A stretch of DNA of 64,000 bases from Haloimpatiens sp042688525 (GCF_042688525.2 NZ_JBHWAB010000001.1:868001-932000); one strand, 5' to 3'; counted from the first letter of the stretch, positions 7,770-17,663 are shown. Program-made: numbers and translations. Notes: generated by a model not told the origin, from the letters alone.

Positions 7770-10370
7770 ATGGATATAGATAAATTAACTTTGAAAGTAC
7801 AACAAGCAATAAATGAAGCTCAACTTATAGCAGTAAAATATAATCATCAACAAATAGATGGGATTCATCTTTTTATGGCATTAATATCTCAAGATGATGG
7901 ATTGATTCCAAATATTTTTAGTAAAATGGGAGTAAATATAAGAAATTTAAAAGATGATACTCATAATATACTTGATAGAATGCCTAAAGTAATGGGAGAA
8001 GGTGCTCAATCATCTGCTGTTTATGCCACTAGAAGATTTGAAGAATTGTTTGTTAAGGCAGAGAATATAGCTAAGGATTTTAAGGATTCTTATATAAGTG
8101 TTGAGCATGTAATGCTAGCTATGTTTGATGTATGTAAAAATAATGAGGTAAGTAAAATATTAAATAAATACAATATAAGTAAAAAAGATTTTTTAACAGT
8201 ATTATCACAAGTTAGAGGTAATCAAAGGGTAAACACAAATGATCCAGAGGGAACATATGATGCACTTATTAAATACGGAAGAAATTTAGTTGAAGAAGCT
8301 AAAAAACATAAACTAGATCCTGTAATTGGAAGAGATGAGGAAATAAGAAGAGTTGTAAGAATACTTTCAAGAAGAACTAAAAATAATCCAGTACTTATTG
8401 GGGAACCTGGAGTTGGTAAAACAGCAATCGTTGAAGGTTTAGCAGAAAGAATTGTAAGAGGCGATATTCCAGAAGGGTTAAAGGATAAAATAATTTTTTC
8501 TTTAGATATGGGTGCACTTATTGCAGGTGCAAAATTTAGAGGAGAGTTTGAAGAAAGGCTTAAGGCTGTATTAAAGGAAGTACAAAATAGTGATGGAAGA
8601 ATAATATTATTTATAGATGAAATCCATACTATAGTAGGTGCAGGTAAAACAGAAGGATCAATGGATGCAGGTAATCTTATAAAACCAATGCTTGCTAGAG
8701 GAGAACTACATTGTATTGGTGCAACTACTTTTGATGAATACAGAAAATATATAGAAAAAGATAAAGCATTAGAGAGAAGATTTCAACCTGTAATTGTAAG
8801 TGAACCTAATATAGAAGACTCTATATCTATATTAAGAGGCTTAAGAGAGAGATTTGAAATACATCATGGTGTAAGAATACATGATTCAGCTATTGTTAGT
8901 GCAGTAAAGATGTCAGATAGATATATAAGCGATAGATTTTTACCAGATAAAGCCATAGATTTAATTGATGAAGCTGGTGCTATGATAAGAACTGAAATAG
9001 ATAGTTTACCTACTGAGTTAGATAATGTGAAAAGAAAAATATTTCAACTTGAAACAGAAAAAGAAGCATTACTTAGAGAAAAAGATGAAGCTTCTCAAAA
9101 AAGATTGAAGACATTAGAGAAAGAACTAAGTAATTTGAAAGAAAAGGATGCAGAAATGTCTGCAAAATATGAAAAAGAAAAATCTCAAATAATAGATATA
9201 AGAAATTTAAAACAAAGATTAGATGATGCAAGAGGCGAAATAGAAAAAGCTGAAAGAGAAGCTGATTTAAATAAGGTAGCAGAACTTAAATATGGAGCTA
9301 TACCACAAATTGAAGATAAAATTAAAGAAAAAGAGCAGCTTATAAAAGAAAACTCACAGAATGCATTATTAAAAGAAGAAGTTACAGAATCAGAAATATC
9401 AGAAATAGTTTCAAAATGGACTAGGATTCCAGTATCAAAACTTGTAGAAACTGAGAGACAAAAACTCATAAGACTTGAAGAAGAACTTTCAAAGAGAGTA
9501 ATAGGACAACAAGAAGCAGTTGAGTCTGTTTCTAATGCAGTATTAAGAGCTAGAGCTGGACTTAAAGATGAAAAAAGACCAATAGGATCTTTCATATTTC
9601 TTGGACCTACTGGTGTAGGTAAAACTGAATTGGCAAAAACACTTGCAAGGACATTATTTGATAGTGAAGATAATATCATAAGAATTGATATGTCAGAGTA
9701 TATGGAAAAATATTCAGTTTCTAGATTGATAGGAGCTCCTCCAGGATATGTAGGATATGAAGAAGGAGGACAATTAACAGAGGCTGTAAGACGTAAGCCA
9801 TATAGTGTAATTTTATTTGATGAAATTGAAAAGGCACATGATGATGTATTTAATATATTTCTTCAAATTTTAGATGATGGAAGGCTTACAGATAATAAAG
9901 GAAAAACAGTTGATTTTAAAAATACTATTATCATAATGACTTCAAACATTGGAAGTAGTTATTTACTTGAAAATACAAGTAAAAATGCAATTGACGAAGA
10001 TATAAGAAAAAATGTAAAGGAATCTATGAAAGCAAGATTTAAACCAGAGTTTTTAAATAGATTAGATGATATAATTATGTTTAAGCCTTTAGGAAATGAG
10101 GATATTGGAAAAATAATAGATATATTCTTGAAAGATATAAAAGAAAGATTACAAGAAAGAAGTATAGAACTTACAGTTACAGATAGAGCTAAAGAGTTAA
10201 TGGCTAAAGAAGGTTATGATCCTATATATGGTGCAAGACCTCTTAGAAGATATATAGAAGGTACTTTAGAGACTAAAATAGCTAAGGAAATTATAAAGGG
10301 CAATGTAAAAGAAAGGGATACAATCATATTTGATAGTGATGGAGAAAAATTCACCATTGATAAAAATTAG
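7770..10370 (+). CDS. clpB: Chaperone ClpB (AAA+ disaggregase)
   Basis: Hexameric ATP-driven disaggregase that works with DnaK to pull proteins out of aggregates. Domains in order: Clp N-domain (1-145), first AAA ring with Walker A GEPGVGKT at ~211 and FIDEIHT, the long coiled-coil middle domain (~400-520) that marks ClpB rather than ClpC or ClpA, the second AAA ring with GPTGVGKT at ~612 and LFDEIEKAH, and the C-terminal D2-small domain. At 866 residues it is full length. There is no ClpP-binding IGF-type loop obvious, as expected for ClpB. The start has AGAGGTGA 8 bases upstream. A CtsR operator sits on its promoter, and a terminator follows at once, so it is a single-gene heat-shock unit. 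Confidence 0.97.
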   Translation: MDIDKLTLKVQQAINEAQLIAVKYNHQQIDGIHLFMALISQDDGLIPNIFSKMGVNIRNLKDDTHNILDRMPKVMGEGAQSSAVYATRRFEELFVKAENIAKDFKDSYISVEHVMLAMFDVCKNNEVSKILNKYNISKKDFLTVLSQVRGNQRVNTNDPEGTYDALIKYGRNLVEEAKKHKLDPVIGRDEEIRRVVRILSRRTKNNPVLIGEPGVGKTAIVEGLAERIVRGDIPEGLKDKIIFSLDMGALIAGAKFRGEFEERLKAVLKEVQNSDGRIILFIDEIHTIVGAGKTEGSMDAGNLIKPMLARGELHCIGATTFDEYRKYIEKDKALERRFQPVIVSEPNIEDSISILRGLRERFEIHHGVRIHDSAIVSAVKMSDRYISDRFLPDKAIDLIDEAGAMIRTEIDSLPTELDNVKRKIFQLETEKEALLREKDEASQKRLKTLEKELSNLKEKDAEMSAKYEKEKSQIIDIRNLKQRLDDARGEIEKAEREADLNKVAELKYGAIPQIEDKIKEKEQLIKENSQNALLKEEVTESEISEIVSKWTRIPVSKLVETERQKLIRLEEELSKRVIGQQEAVESVSNAVLRARAGLKDEKRPIGSFIFLGPTGVGKTELAKTLARTLFDSEDNIIRIDMSEYMEKYSVSRLIGAPPGYVGYEEGGQLTEAVRRKPYSVILFDEIEKAHDDVFNIFLQILDDGRLTDNKGKTVDFKNTIIIMTSNIGSSYLLENTSKNAIDEDIRKNVKESMKARFKPEFLNRLDDIIMFKPLGNEDIGKIIDIFLKDIKERLQERSIELTVTDRAKELMAKEGYDPIYGARPLRRYIEGTLETKIAKEIIKGNVKERDTIIFDSDGEKFTIDKN

Positions 10371-10385
10371 AAGTAGGACTTATAA

Positions 10386-10418
10386 AATAGCACTTATATA
10401 GTTAAGTGCTGTTTTTTA
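10386..10418 (+). terminator. Terminator of clpB
   Basis: AGCACTTA and TAAGTGCT form a short stem followed by a run of six T, 17 bases after the clpB stop. Confidence 0.8.
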
Positions 10419-10529
10419 TATGATTAGCATATATGTTTATTGAAAATGTATACATGTATTATTATAGAAAAATTGCATGTATAAAAATAAAAAAAATCAA
10501 AAAATTTTATGATTTATCGCAATAAAGTG

Positions 10530-10558
10530 TTGACAAAGATAAAAATCATATATATAAT
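10530..10558 (+). promoter_or_regulatory. Strong sigma-A promoter of the T-box transcript
   Basis: TTGACA (10530-10535), 17 bases, TATAAT (10553-10558): a consensus promoter placing the transcript start near 10565, just before the T-box leader. Confidence 0.85.
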
Positions 10559-10564
10559 ACATAA

Positions 10565-10888
10565 TAAATATTAACAACAGCGATATAATAAAAGTAAAGA
10601 CGGAGAGAAAAATACCATGATTTTAGTTACAGAGAGCTAGTAGTTGGTGAAAATTAGCACTAAAATGAGTATATAATGATCACTCCAGAGCTGCTGAGTT
10701 GAACGTTTTTCTAGTAGATGAAGCCGGTAGTCACCGTTATATGACTTAGAGTTCGAATAGATTATATTAATTTATTCCGACTTGATTGATGAGGCAATTT
10801 AAACGAATTGTGAAGTAGGGTGGTACCACGAAGAATACAATCTTTCGTCCCTATGAATAGTATATTCATAGAGATGAAAGATTTTTTT
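10565..10888 (+). ncRNA. T-box leader, probable isoleucine (AUC) specifier
   Basis: Senses uncharged tRNA and lets transcription proceed only when it is bound. Stem I can be drawn with base GGAG/CTCC and upper helix ATTTTAGT/ACTAAAAT carrying the AGAGAGC bulge region. The specifier position, three bases before the A that precedes CTCC, reads ATC (10679-10681), isoleucine. The T-box proper AGGGTGGTACCACG is at 10817-10830; its TGGT bulge expects a tRNA with A73, which tRNA-Ile has. The terminator TCTTTCGTCCCTATGAATA / TATTCATAGAGATGAAAGA ends in seven T. The specifier was read by hand from the fold, so I am surer of the T-box than of Ile. Confidence 0.9.
10839..10888 (+). terminator. T-box regulated terminator
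   Basis: Near-perfect ~20-bp stem with a short loop and TTTTTTT tail; the alternative antiterminator uses the AGGGTGGTACCACG segment just upstream. Confidence 0.88.
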
Positions 10889-10988
10889 ATTATAGTTAAA
10901 TAATTTCCGGAGATTGTTTAATTATAATAAAGGACTAATACCAATAATTATTTTTAACTAATGAAAAATAAAAAGGAGAGGGCTATTT

Positions 10989-12449
10989 ATGAAAAGAGAT
11001 AATTTTGGATCGAGAATGGGGACATTAGCAGCAGCGGCAGGTTCAGCAATTGGCTTGGGTAATATATGGAAATTTCCATACATTACAGGTGAAAACGGTG
11101 GGGCAGCATTTATATTAGTATATCTGGGGTGTATCATTTTAGTAGGATTACCTGTAATGCTTGCTGAATTTTCATTAGGTAGAAAAACACAAAAAAATGC
11201 AGTTGGTGCATTTAAGGAATTGGCACCTAAAAAACCTTGGTATTTAGCAGGAATGTTATCCGTTTCTACAGCATTTATTATTTTGTCATTTTATGCAATG
11301 ATAGCAGGTTGGGTATTTTCATATATTGTAAGAGCTGCTACAGGACAATTAAATAGTGTAGCACCAGAAAAATTAAATGATTACTTTGGAAGTGTAGTTT
11401 CAAATGGTGCATTACCTGTATTTTTCACATTTCTTGTAATAGCAGTAACAGCACTTATTGTAATATTTGGGGTAAAAAATGGTATAGAGAAATGTAGTAA
11501 AATATTAATGCCTGTTTTATTAATGATTTTAGTTGCACTTATGATTAGATCAGTAACTTTAGATGGAGCATCAAAAGGGTTAGAATTTTTATTTAAACCT
11601 GATTTTTCACACTTAACTAAAAAAGGAATTTTAGAAGCATTGGGGCATTCTTTTTATTCTCTTAGTTTAGGTATGGGTATAATTATGACTTATGGTAGTT
11701 ATGTAAATAAAGAGGAAAATCTTTTATCTTTAGCAGTTCAAGTAACTGTTGCAGATACATTAATTGCTTTAATGGCAGGTGTAGTTATTTTTCCAGCAGT
11801 TTTTGCATATGGTTTAAAACCAGATCAAGGAGCAGGTTTAATATTTGTTACTCTTCCAGCAGTATTTAAATCTATGCCATTTGGAGTTTTCTTTGAAACT
11901 TTATTTTTCTTATTAATTGGAATTGCAGCTATAACTTCAACTATATCTTTGATGGAAGTTGTTGTTGCATGTGTTACAGAGCAATTTAAGATTAATAGAA
12001 AAAAAGCTACTTTATTTGTAGCATTAGCATTATTTGCTTTATCAATTCCAAGTACATTATCTTTTGGACCATGGGCTAACGTAAAAGTATTTGGAAAAAC
12101 TTTTTTCGACTTATTTGACTTTTTAACATCAAATATATTCTTACCAGTAGGTGGAATATTAGTAACTGTATTTGCTGCATGGGTTTGGGGTGTTAAGAAT
12201 GTAGTAAAAGAAGTTACTAGTGATGGATTACATGAATTTAAAGCAAAAGGTTTATTTGCAATAGGTGTGAAATTTGTAGCACCAATAGGAATTGGGGTAA
12301 TATTTATAAATTCTATTGGGGTAATGAAAAAATTGCAAGCTATGGGATTAAGCAGTACAGGAGCTTTTGGATTAATATTAGGAGTATTTGTGTTAATTTC
12401 ATTTATAATATGGAGAATCAAATGTAGAACATATAGAATTGAAGAATAA
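10989..12449 (+). CDS. Sodium-dependent amino acid transporter, SNF/NSS family
   Basis: Sodium-coupled symporter in the cytoplasmic membrane. The N-terminus carries the family signature: SRMGTLAAAAGSAIGLGNIW followed by KFPYITGENGGAAFILVY, in which the unwound first membrane helix and Gly-rich stretch form the sodium and substrate site. About 11-12 membrane segments follow in 486 residues, the size of bacterial members such as LeuT and MhsT. The upstream T-box with a probable isoleucine codon suggests that the substrate is isoleucine or a group of hydrophobic amino acids; MhsT-type members are known to carry such residues. That substrate is inferred from regulation only. Ribosome site AAGGAGAGG lies 8-10 bases upstream of the ATG. 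A shared terminator closes it against the convergent gatD gene. Confidence 0.9.
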   Translation: MKRDNFGSRMGTLAAAAGSAIGLGNIWKFPYITGENGGAAFILVYLGCIILVGLPVMLAEFSLGRKTQKNAVGAFKELAPKKPWYLAGMLSVSTAFIILSFYAMIAGWVFSYIVRAATGQLNSVAPEKLNDYFGSVVSNGALPVFFTFLVIAVTALIVIFGVKNGIEKCSKILMPVLLMILVALMIRSVTLDGASKGLEFLFKPDFSHLTKKGILEALGHSFYSLSLGMGIIMTYGSYVNKEENLLSLAVQVTVADTLIALMAGVVIFPAVFAYGLKPDQGAGLIFVTLPAVFKSMPFGVFFETLFFLLIGIAAITSTISLMEVVVACVTEQFKINRKKATLFVALALFALSIPSTLSFGPWANVKVFGKTFFDLFDFLTSNIFLPVGGILVTVFAAWVWGVKNVVKEVTSDGLHEFKAKGLFAIGVKFVAPIGIGVIFINSIGVMKKLQAMGLSSTGAFGLILGVFVLISFIIWRIKCRTYRIEE

Positions 12450-12487
12450 TAAAAACTTAATTGGGGGCTATTTTTAATAGAGAACGC

Positions 12488-12532
12488 AAAAAAGGTTGCT
12501 GCAGTAAAATGCAGCAACCTTTTATTTTTTTT
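12488..12532. terminator. Bidirectional terminator between SNF transporter and gatD
   Basis: AAAAGGTTGCTGCA and TGCAGCAACCTTTT pair perfectly around GTAAAA, with A-runs on the left and T-runs on the right, so it can serve both converging transcripts. The right part overlaps the gatD stop region. Confidence 0.88.
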
Positions 12533-13253
12533 CGTTTTCTCGTTTTATAATAAATTCTTTTGCTTTCTTTTCTAAAACATTATTTAATTCAGGAAAATTG
12601 AAGGTTTTATATTTATTTTCTAAGGCAGTATATAATAGTCTATCAGCTAGTTCAGGGTTTTTGGAAAGTAATGATCCATGGAAATATGTACAAAATGTAT
12701 TTTTGTATATACATCCTTCATAACCATCTTCACCATTATTACCATAACCAACTTTAACTTTTCCAAGAGGTTTTAAGCTTTTTCCTATATAAGTTCTTCC
12801 AGAATGATTCTCAAAACCCACATAAGTTTCTTTGAATGAGTCATTATAAATAACAGTATTACCTATAAAACGCTTATTTCCACCTTTTGTGTAAATATCT
12901 AAAATACCTAAGCCTTTTAATTTTTCTCCAGTAGGGGTAGTGTAGTATTTACCAAGTAACTGATATCCACCACAGATAGATAAAAATACTTTACCACTTT
13001 CTATATAATTTTGTATACCATCTTTTTTTGTATTTAATAGGTCTTTAGATACTATAGATTGTTCATAATCTTGACCACCACCGAAAAATACAATGTCATA
13101 TTTCCCTTCTTCAAAATTATCCCCTATAGATACATCATGTATATTAATTTTAATTCCTCTTTTTTCTGCTCTATGTTTTAATATTAATATATTTCCCATA
13201 TCACCATAAACATTTAATAAATCGGGATATAAGTGGCATATATTTAATTCCAT
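12522..13253 (-). CDS. gatD: Lipid II isoglutaminyl synthase, glutaminase subunit GatD
   Basis: Releases ammonia from glutamine and passes it to MurT, which amidates the alpha-carboxyl of D-Glu in the peptidoglycan stem to D-isoglutamine. The protein is a class I, CobQ/CobB-like amidotransferase: the opening NICHLYPDLLNVYGDMGN is the family hallmark, the catalytic Cys is in FLSICGGYQ at residue 94, and the partner His is in TYFHGSLLSKNPE near 192. Cys94 matches the position known for the Staphylococcus aureus enzyme. I start at ATG 13253, six bases after GAGGTGA; an earlier in-frame GTG (13262) is part of that site. It follows murT on the same strand with a 52-base gap, the usual pairing. Confidence 0.93.
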   Translation of the reverse strand: MELNICHLYPDLLNVYGDMGNILILKHRAEKRGIKINIHDVSIGDNFEEGKYDIVFFGGGQDYEQSIVSKDLLNTKKDGIQNYIESGKVFLSICGGYQLLGKYYTTPTGEKLKGLGILDIYTKGGNKRFIGNTVIYNDSFKETYVGFENHSGRTYIGKSLKPLGKVKVGYGNNGEDGYEGCIYKNTFCTYFHGSLLSKNPELADRLLYTALENKYKTFNFPELNNVLEKKAKEFIIKRENEKK

Positions 13254-13305
13254 ATGTTTCACCTCGCATATTTGTATAATAAAGTTGTAAAGATATTAAA
13301 TAATG

Positions 13306-14664
13306 TTACCATAAATTTTCGATATATCCTTTAGAATAAAGGAATTTTCTAAATTCTAACATTGCTGTGTAAGTTGTAAGAACATAAGTAGTTTCGCTAT
13401 TAGAACTTTTTATTTGATCAACTACTCTTTCGTAGTTTTCACATAAATTAAATTTGGATTCATCAAGTTCAGCAATTTTAAGTCTTATAGCCATATCATA
13501 AAGTCTCACACCAGAAATAATTATATTACCTATATTTAAAGATGTTAATTTTTCAAAATTGACGTCCCATATCCAAGACACATCTCTACCATCAGCATAG
13601 TTATCATTTAATAAAAATGTCATATCTATTATTTTTTTATTAAGTGTTATTGTATTTATTGCTTCATCATATCCAGCTGGATTTTTTACTAGTATTATTT
13701 TTATATTTTTTCCTTCTATGTTTATAGTTTCTTGCCTTCCAAAGCTACTTTTTTGATTTCCTAAAGATTCTCTCATTATAGAATCATTTATATCAAATTC
13801 TTTACATATAGAATAAGCACAAAGAGCATTATAAATATTATAAGTTCCAGGCTGATTAATAGAAAATTCTTTTTTATTTATTAAAACTGTAGAACAAGAT
13901 TCAGTTAAATCTATAATTTTATTCATAGTGTATTTTAAATTAGGTCTCTTATATCCACATTGGTCACAATAATAATCACCAAGATGATTATATGTGACAA
14001 AATTATATTTATAAGGAGCTTTACACTTTTTACAAAATTTTGCATCAGCATTTACTCCGATTTTATTAGTATTTGTAGGAGATGTTCCAAAACCATAATA
14101 TACTAAAGGATTTTTTATATCTAAATCACCAAGTAGTGATTCATCACCATTTAATACTAATTTTGAAGTAGGTGTTAGTTTTATTCCTTCTAATATTTTA
14201 TTTAATGTAGTATATACCTCGCCATATCTATCTAGCTGATCTCTAAAAAGATTAGTGATAGTTATTATTTCTGGTTTTACGTGTTTAGTTATAAATTTTA
14301 CGTTTGCCTCATCTACTTCTATTACTGCAAATTTATTTTTAGAAGGAGTATTAAAAGAGAAATTATCAACAAAACAAGCAACTACTCCTGGAAGCATATT
14401 TGCACCAGTATTATTAGTTATTACATTTTTACCACTCTTTTTTAGTATATTATAAATCATACTTGTAGTTGTTGTTTTACCATTTGTTCCTGTAACAATA
14501 ATGATTTTATAATTTTTTGTAATGGTTTTGAGAATATTTTTATCTATTTTTAATGCTATTTTTCCTGGAAAATTACTTCCTCCTTTAAATAAGGTTTTTG
14601 ATAATTTAAGTACTATTTTTGAAGTAATTATACTAATAAAAGATTTTATGTTAATCTTAGACAC
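13306..14664 (-). CDS. murT: Lipid II isoglutaminyl synthase, ligase subunit MurT
   Basis: Mur-ligase-like ATP enzyme that activates D-Glu of lipid II and uses GatD ammonia to amidate it. Visible parts: P-loop IIVTGTNGKTTT at residues 58-66, the central ligase domain, and an inserted four-Cys zinc ribbon (FCKKCKAPY then YYCDQCGY, roughly 208-236), which is specific to MurT among Mur ligases. The DUF1727 C-terminal domain with NPAGYDEAIN and DGRDVSWIWD motifs is intact; the Asp in the latter region belongs to a proposed Cys-His-Asp triad shared with GatD. The start is a GTG placed very close to its AAAGGGG site, so the true first codon could differ by a few residues. It begins 10 bases after the capA stop, so the genes form one operon. 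Confidence 0.93.
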   Translation of the reverse strand: MSKINIKSFISIITSKIVLKLSKTLFKGGSNFPGKIALKIDKNILKTITKNYKIIIVTGTNGKTTTTSMIYNILKKSGKNVITNNTGANMLPGVVACFVDNFSFNTPSKNKFAVIEVDEANVKFITKHVKPEIITITNLFRDQLDRYGEVYTTLNKILEGIKLTPTSKLVLNGDESLLGDLDIKNPLVYYGFGTSPTNTNKIGVNADAKFCKKCKAPYKYNFVTYNHLGDYYCDQCGYKRPNLKYTMNKIIDLTESCSTVLINKKEFSINQPGTYNIYNALCAYSICKEFDINDSIMRESLGNQKSSFGRQETINIEGKNIKIILVKNPAGYDEAINTITLNKKIIDMTFLLNDNYADGRDVSWIWDVNFEKLTSLNIGNIIISGVRLYDMAIRLKIAELDESKFNLCENYERVVDQIKSSNSETTYVLTTYTAMLEFRKFLYSKGYIENLW

Positions 14665-14673
14665 CCCTTTACT

Positions 14674-15879
14674 TTAGTTTGTTGATTTTACAGGAACGAA
14701 ATTATTTTTAATGCTATTTTTATAAGTAGGAGATAATCTTCTCAATTTGTTTAATACTCTTTCTTTTTCATTTCCTTTAAGTGGTGTTGGACAGTAATCA
14801 TTTATATTTGTTTTAGATGATATACTGCAAGGTATAATTTTAGTATCGTATCCTGTTAAGTCATTATTTTTAAATTTGAATTTTGTTTGGAATATAAAAG
14901 TATCTTTATCTTTTGGATTAAAGTTTCCACCAAAACAGAAGTTACCAAGACTATAACATATTATTTTATCTTTATATTTTTCAATAGTTTGAACTACATG
15001 AGGATGATGACCAATTATTAAGTCAGCACCATTGTCTATTGAAAAATGAGCAATATTTTTTTGAACATTATAAGGTTGATAATTTCTTTCTATACCCCAG
15101 TGGAAATTTATTACTATAGTACAACCTTGAGATTTTAATTCATTAATATCTGACTTTATCTTATTTAAAAAATTTTGATTATCAGACCAAGCTTGATATC
15201 CTAAAAAGCCGAATTTATGTCCTTTTATAGTTGTAACAAATTTTTCACCTTCTCCGAAAAAAGGTACATTATGATTTTTCAAAGCAGTTTTTGTGTCATC
15301 AAAACCTTTTTGAAGATAATCATGTATATGATTGTTTGATATATTTACAGCATCTATAGATGCAATAGATAGAGCTTTAGCATATTCAGGATCAGCTTTA
15401 AAATTAAAAGCTTTTGATGCTTTTTTATTAGCAGTAGTGAACGTTGTTTCTAAATTAGCAGTTGTAAAATCATCTGCTTTGAATATACTAGATACATTTT
15501 TAAAAAAGTAGGAAAAATCTTTGTTGTTTCTATCCAATACACAAGGAAGACTATTGGAATATCCAAATTTAGTATCAGTACCTAATGTACAGTCTCCTAC
15601 AGAAGTAAGAAGAATTTCTGTATATGAATCTTTTTTTGCAGCTTTAGGTTTAGTTTGTGATGAAGATTTATTAGTAGTATTAGAGATATTCTTGTTGGTT
15701 TTCATTGCAACATTATTTTTTGTGTTTTTGTCTTTAGGTTGAATTTTAGTGGTGATATTGTGAAAAAATAATATAAACACAAAAATAATTAATAGTGTTA
15801 CAGTAGTTGAAAATAAAAATCTTTTGAAATTTTTTAACTTTAATCTATGTTTGCGTTTGTGGTTTCTATTTGTACTCAA
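14674..15879 (-). CDS. CapA/PgsA-family capsule protein (metallophosphatase-like)
   Basis: Membrane-anchored extracellular protein of the PGA_cap family, whose best known member takes part in poly-gamma-glutamate synthesis or export. A basic N-terminus (HKRKHRLKLKNFKRF) is followed by one membrane helix (~residues 22-42), a Lys/Asn/Ser linker, and the catalytic-like domain with SVGDCTLGTD, NLETTFTT, ISNNHIHDY, FHWGIERN, IIGHHPHVVQ and YSLGNFCFGG, the metal-binding pattern of calcineurin-like phosphatases. The start is a TTG (15879) with a perfect AGGAGG 8 bases upstream; the frame stays open further but has no ribosome site there. No other capsule genes (capB, capC) are present, so a role in capsule making is not supported. 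Being first in an operon with murT-gatD points to cell wall work. Confidence 0.88.
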   Translation of the reverse strand: MSTNRNHKRKHRLKLKNFKRFLFSTTVTLLIIFVFILFFHNITTKIQPKDKNTKNNVAMKTNKNISNTTNKSSSQTKPKAAKKDSYTEILLTSVGDCTLGTDTKFGYSNSLPCVLDRNNKDFSYFFKNVSSIFKADDFTTANLETTFTTANKKASKAFNFKADPEYAKALSIASIDAVNISNNHIHDYLQKGFDDTKTALKNHNVPFFGEGEKFVTTIKGHKFGFLGYQAWSDNQNFLNKIKSDINELKSQGCTIVINFHWGIERNYQPYNVQKNIAHFSIDNGADLIIGHHPHVVQTIEKYKDKIICYSLGNFCFGGNFNPKDKDTFIFQTKFKFKNNDLTGYDTKIIPCSISSKTNINDYCPTPLKGNEKERVLNKLRRLSPTYKNSIKNNFVPVKSTN

Positions 15880-16012
15880 AATATTACCTCCTGATATTAT
15901 AAAAATATACATCAGTACAATTTTATAATATTACAATATAAAAGTCTATAATGTAGCTTTTAAAAAAATTTTTTGATAAAATATTAATAAATCTAGTGTT
16001 GAGGTGAAATTA

Positions 16013-17662
16013 ATGAAAAAAAATAGGATTATTCAAGTAGTTGCTGTTTTTTTAGCAATTATCATAAGTGGATGTGCAGTATATTTTCGTGAGCAAAAAA
16101 TATTAAAAAATGATATTAAATTAGGAGAAAAATATTTTTTAGATGGAGAATATAATAAATCTATAAGTCAATATGAAAAAGTATTTCAAAAAGATAAGAA
16201 AAATCCATTATGGAATGCTAAAATAAGTGAAGTTTATTCTGTAAAGGGGGATATAAACAAATCCAAAGAATATATATCAAAAGTTAAGAAAATGAACTAT
16301 AAAGAAAATGAAAATGTTATTAATTATATTGTTTTTACTGAATTTATGAATAAGGATTATGAAAAGGCTCTTAAAGATGGAGAAGACGGATTAAAACTAT
16401 ATCCTAAAAACAAAGATTTAATAAAGAATATGTTTAGTGTGTATATGGCTAATAATAAATTAGATGAAGCTAAAAATATAATTAAGACTTATAAAGTAGA
16501 TAAGGATTCAGCTTATGATATTGCGCAATATGCTAATATGTTGATAATTTCAGGAAATAAGAAAGTGGGTTTTGAAAAATTAAAAGATGCGTATAAAATA
16601 GATAAAGATGAAATAAAAATATATGATATAATTTCTGAAATGTCTGTATATGATTTTGACGAAACACTACAAAATATTACATATCTCTCACAAAAAAATC
16701 CCAAAGATATTATATATAAAACTTGGCTTGCTAAAGTATATTCTTTAACTAAAGAAACATCTGAATCTGCATTAAAAATATTAGATGATAAAAGTATGGA
16801 CAAGGAAAGTATAGAAGTTCAAATATTAAAGGCAATTAGTTATGAAAATATAGGAGAGAGTAATAAATCAAACAAGATAATGATGCAGCTTTTAGATAAA
16901 TACCCTAATGACTACAGAGTATTACACATATTAGGATGGTATTTCTTGAAGAAAGGTGATACAGGAAAAGCTAAAATGTATTGTGAAAAATCTATTGATA
17001 AAAACGATAAATATTCTGATAACTATGGATATCTAATGCCAGAAATATTAAAAAAGGATAAAGATAAAAAGAATCAAAAATCTTATTTTAGAAAAGCCTT
17101 ATTTTTAGAACCTTATAATTATCATTTAATGTTAAATGCAGCAGATTTTTATTGGCAAGTAGAAAATGATACAAAAAAAGCTATTCAATATTATGATTTT
17201 GCACAAATAATAAGACCTAATGAGGCTGAAATTAAATATAATATGGCTTTAATAAATTTATCTCAAAACAAAAATAAAGAAGCTATAAAAATTTTAAAAG
17301 AGTGTATTAAAATAGATGAAACAGTTCCAAAGTATTCTAGAACATTGGGTACTATATATATGATACAAGCAAATTACAAAGAGGCTATAAAAGCTATTAA
17401 AGATGCATATGATGCAGATGAAAATGATATTTTAACGCTTAATAATGCAGGTGCATATTATATAATAGGAGAGGGAGATATAGAAAAAGGATACTATAAT
17501 TTATTAAAGGCTTACGAGGGATTAAAATTGAGTGATAAATATGATGAATATACTAGAAAGTCTATTACGGAAAATTATAAAAAGTCAAAAGATGTATTGA
17601 CAAAATATCATAATGCAGAAGCTGCAACTATAAAAGTGCCTGACTTTGTGTTGTTTTATTAG
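16013..17662 (+). CDS. TPR-repeat lipoprotein
   Basis: A 549-residue surface protein. The N-terminus has a basic start, a hydrophobic stretch and a lipobox-like ISGC (residues ~19-22), so it is probably a lipoprotein, although a plain signal anchor is possible. The rest is a run of tetratricopeptide repeats, easily seen in units such as GEKYFLDGEYNKSISQYEKV, ending near residue 510. TPR lipoproteins act as scaffolds for envelope complexes or assembly lines; no specific role can be read here. ATG 16013 is preceded by GAGGTGA. The gene is read divergently from capA, sharing a 130-base promoter region, and its stop codon is directly followed by a PAL-A element, two bases downstream. Confidence 0.8.
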   Translation: MKKNRIIQVVAVFLAIIISGCAVYFREQKILKNDIKLGEKYFLDGEYNKSISQYEKVFQKDKKNPLWNAKISEVYSVKGDINKSKEYISKVKKMNYKENENVINYIVFTEFMNKDYEKALKDGEDGLKLYPKNKDLIKNMFSVYMANNKLDEAKNIIKTYKVDKDSAYDIAQYANMLIISGNKKVGFEKLKDAYKIDKDEIKIYDIISEMSVYDFDETLQNITYLSQKNPKDIIYKTWLAKVYSLTKETSESALKILDDKSMDKESIEVQILKAISYENIGESNKSNKIMMQLLDKYPNDYRVLHILGWYFLKKGDTGKAKMYCEKSIDKNDKYSDNYGYLMPEILKKDKDKKNQKSYFRKALFLEPYNYHLMLNAADFYWQVENDTKKAIQYYDFAQIIRPNEAEIKYNMALINLSQNKNKEAIKILKECIKIDETVPKYSRTLGTIYMIQANYKEAIKAIKDAYDADENDILTLNNAGAYYIIGEGDIEKGYYNLLKAYEGLKLSDKYDEYTRKSITENYKKSKDVLTKYHNAEAATIKVPDFVLFY

Positions 17663-17663
17663 A

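Noticed and set aside
11825..12517. 230-residue minus-strand frame antisense to the SNF transporter
   Set aside because: It runs through the terminator and mirrors the codon pattern of the transporter; no ribosome site.
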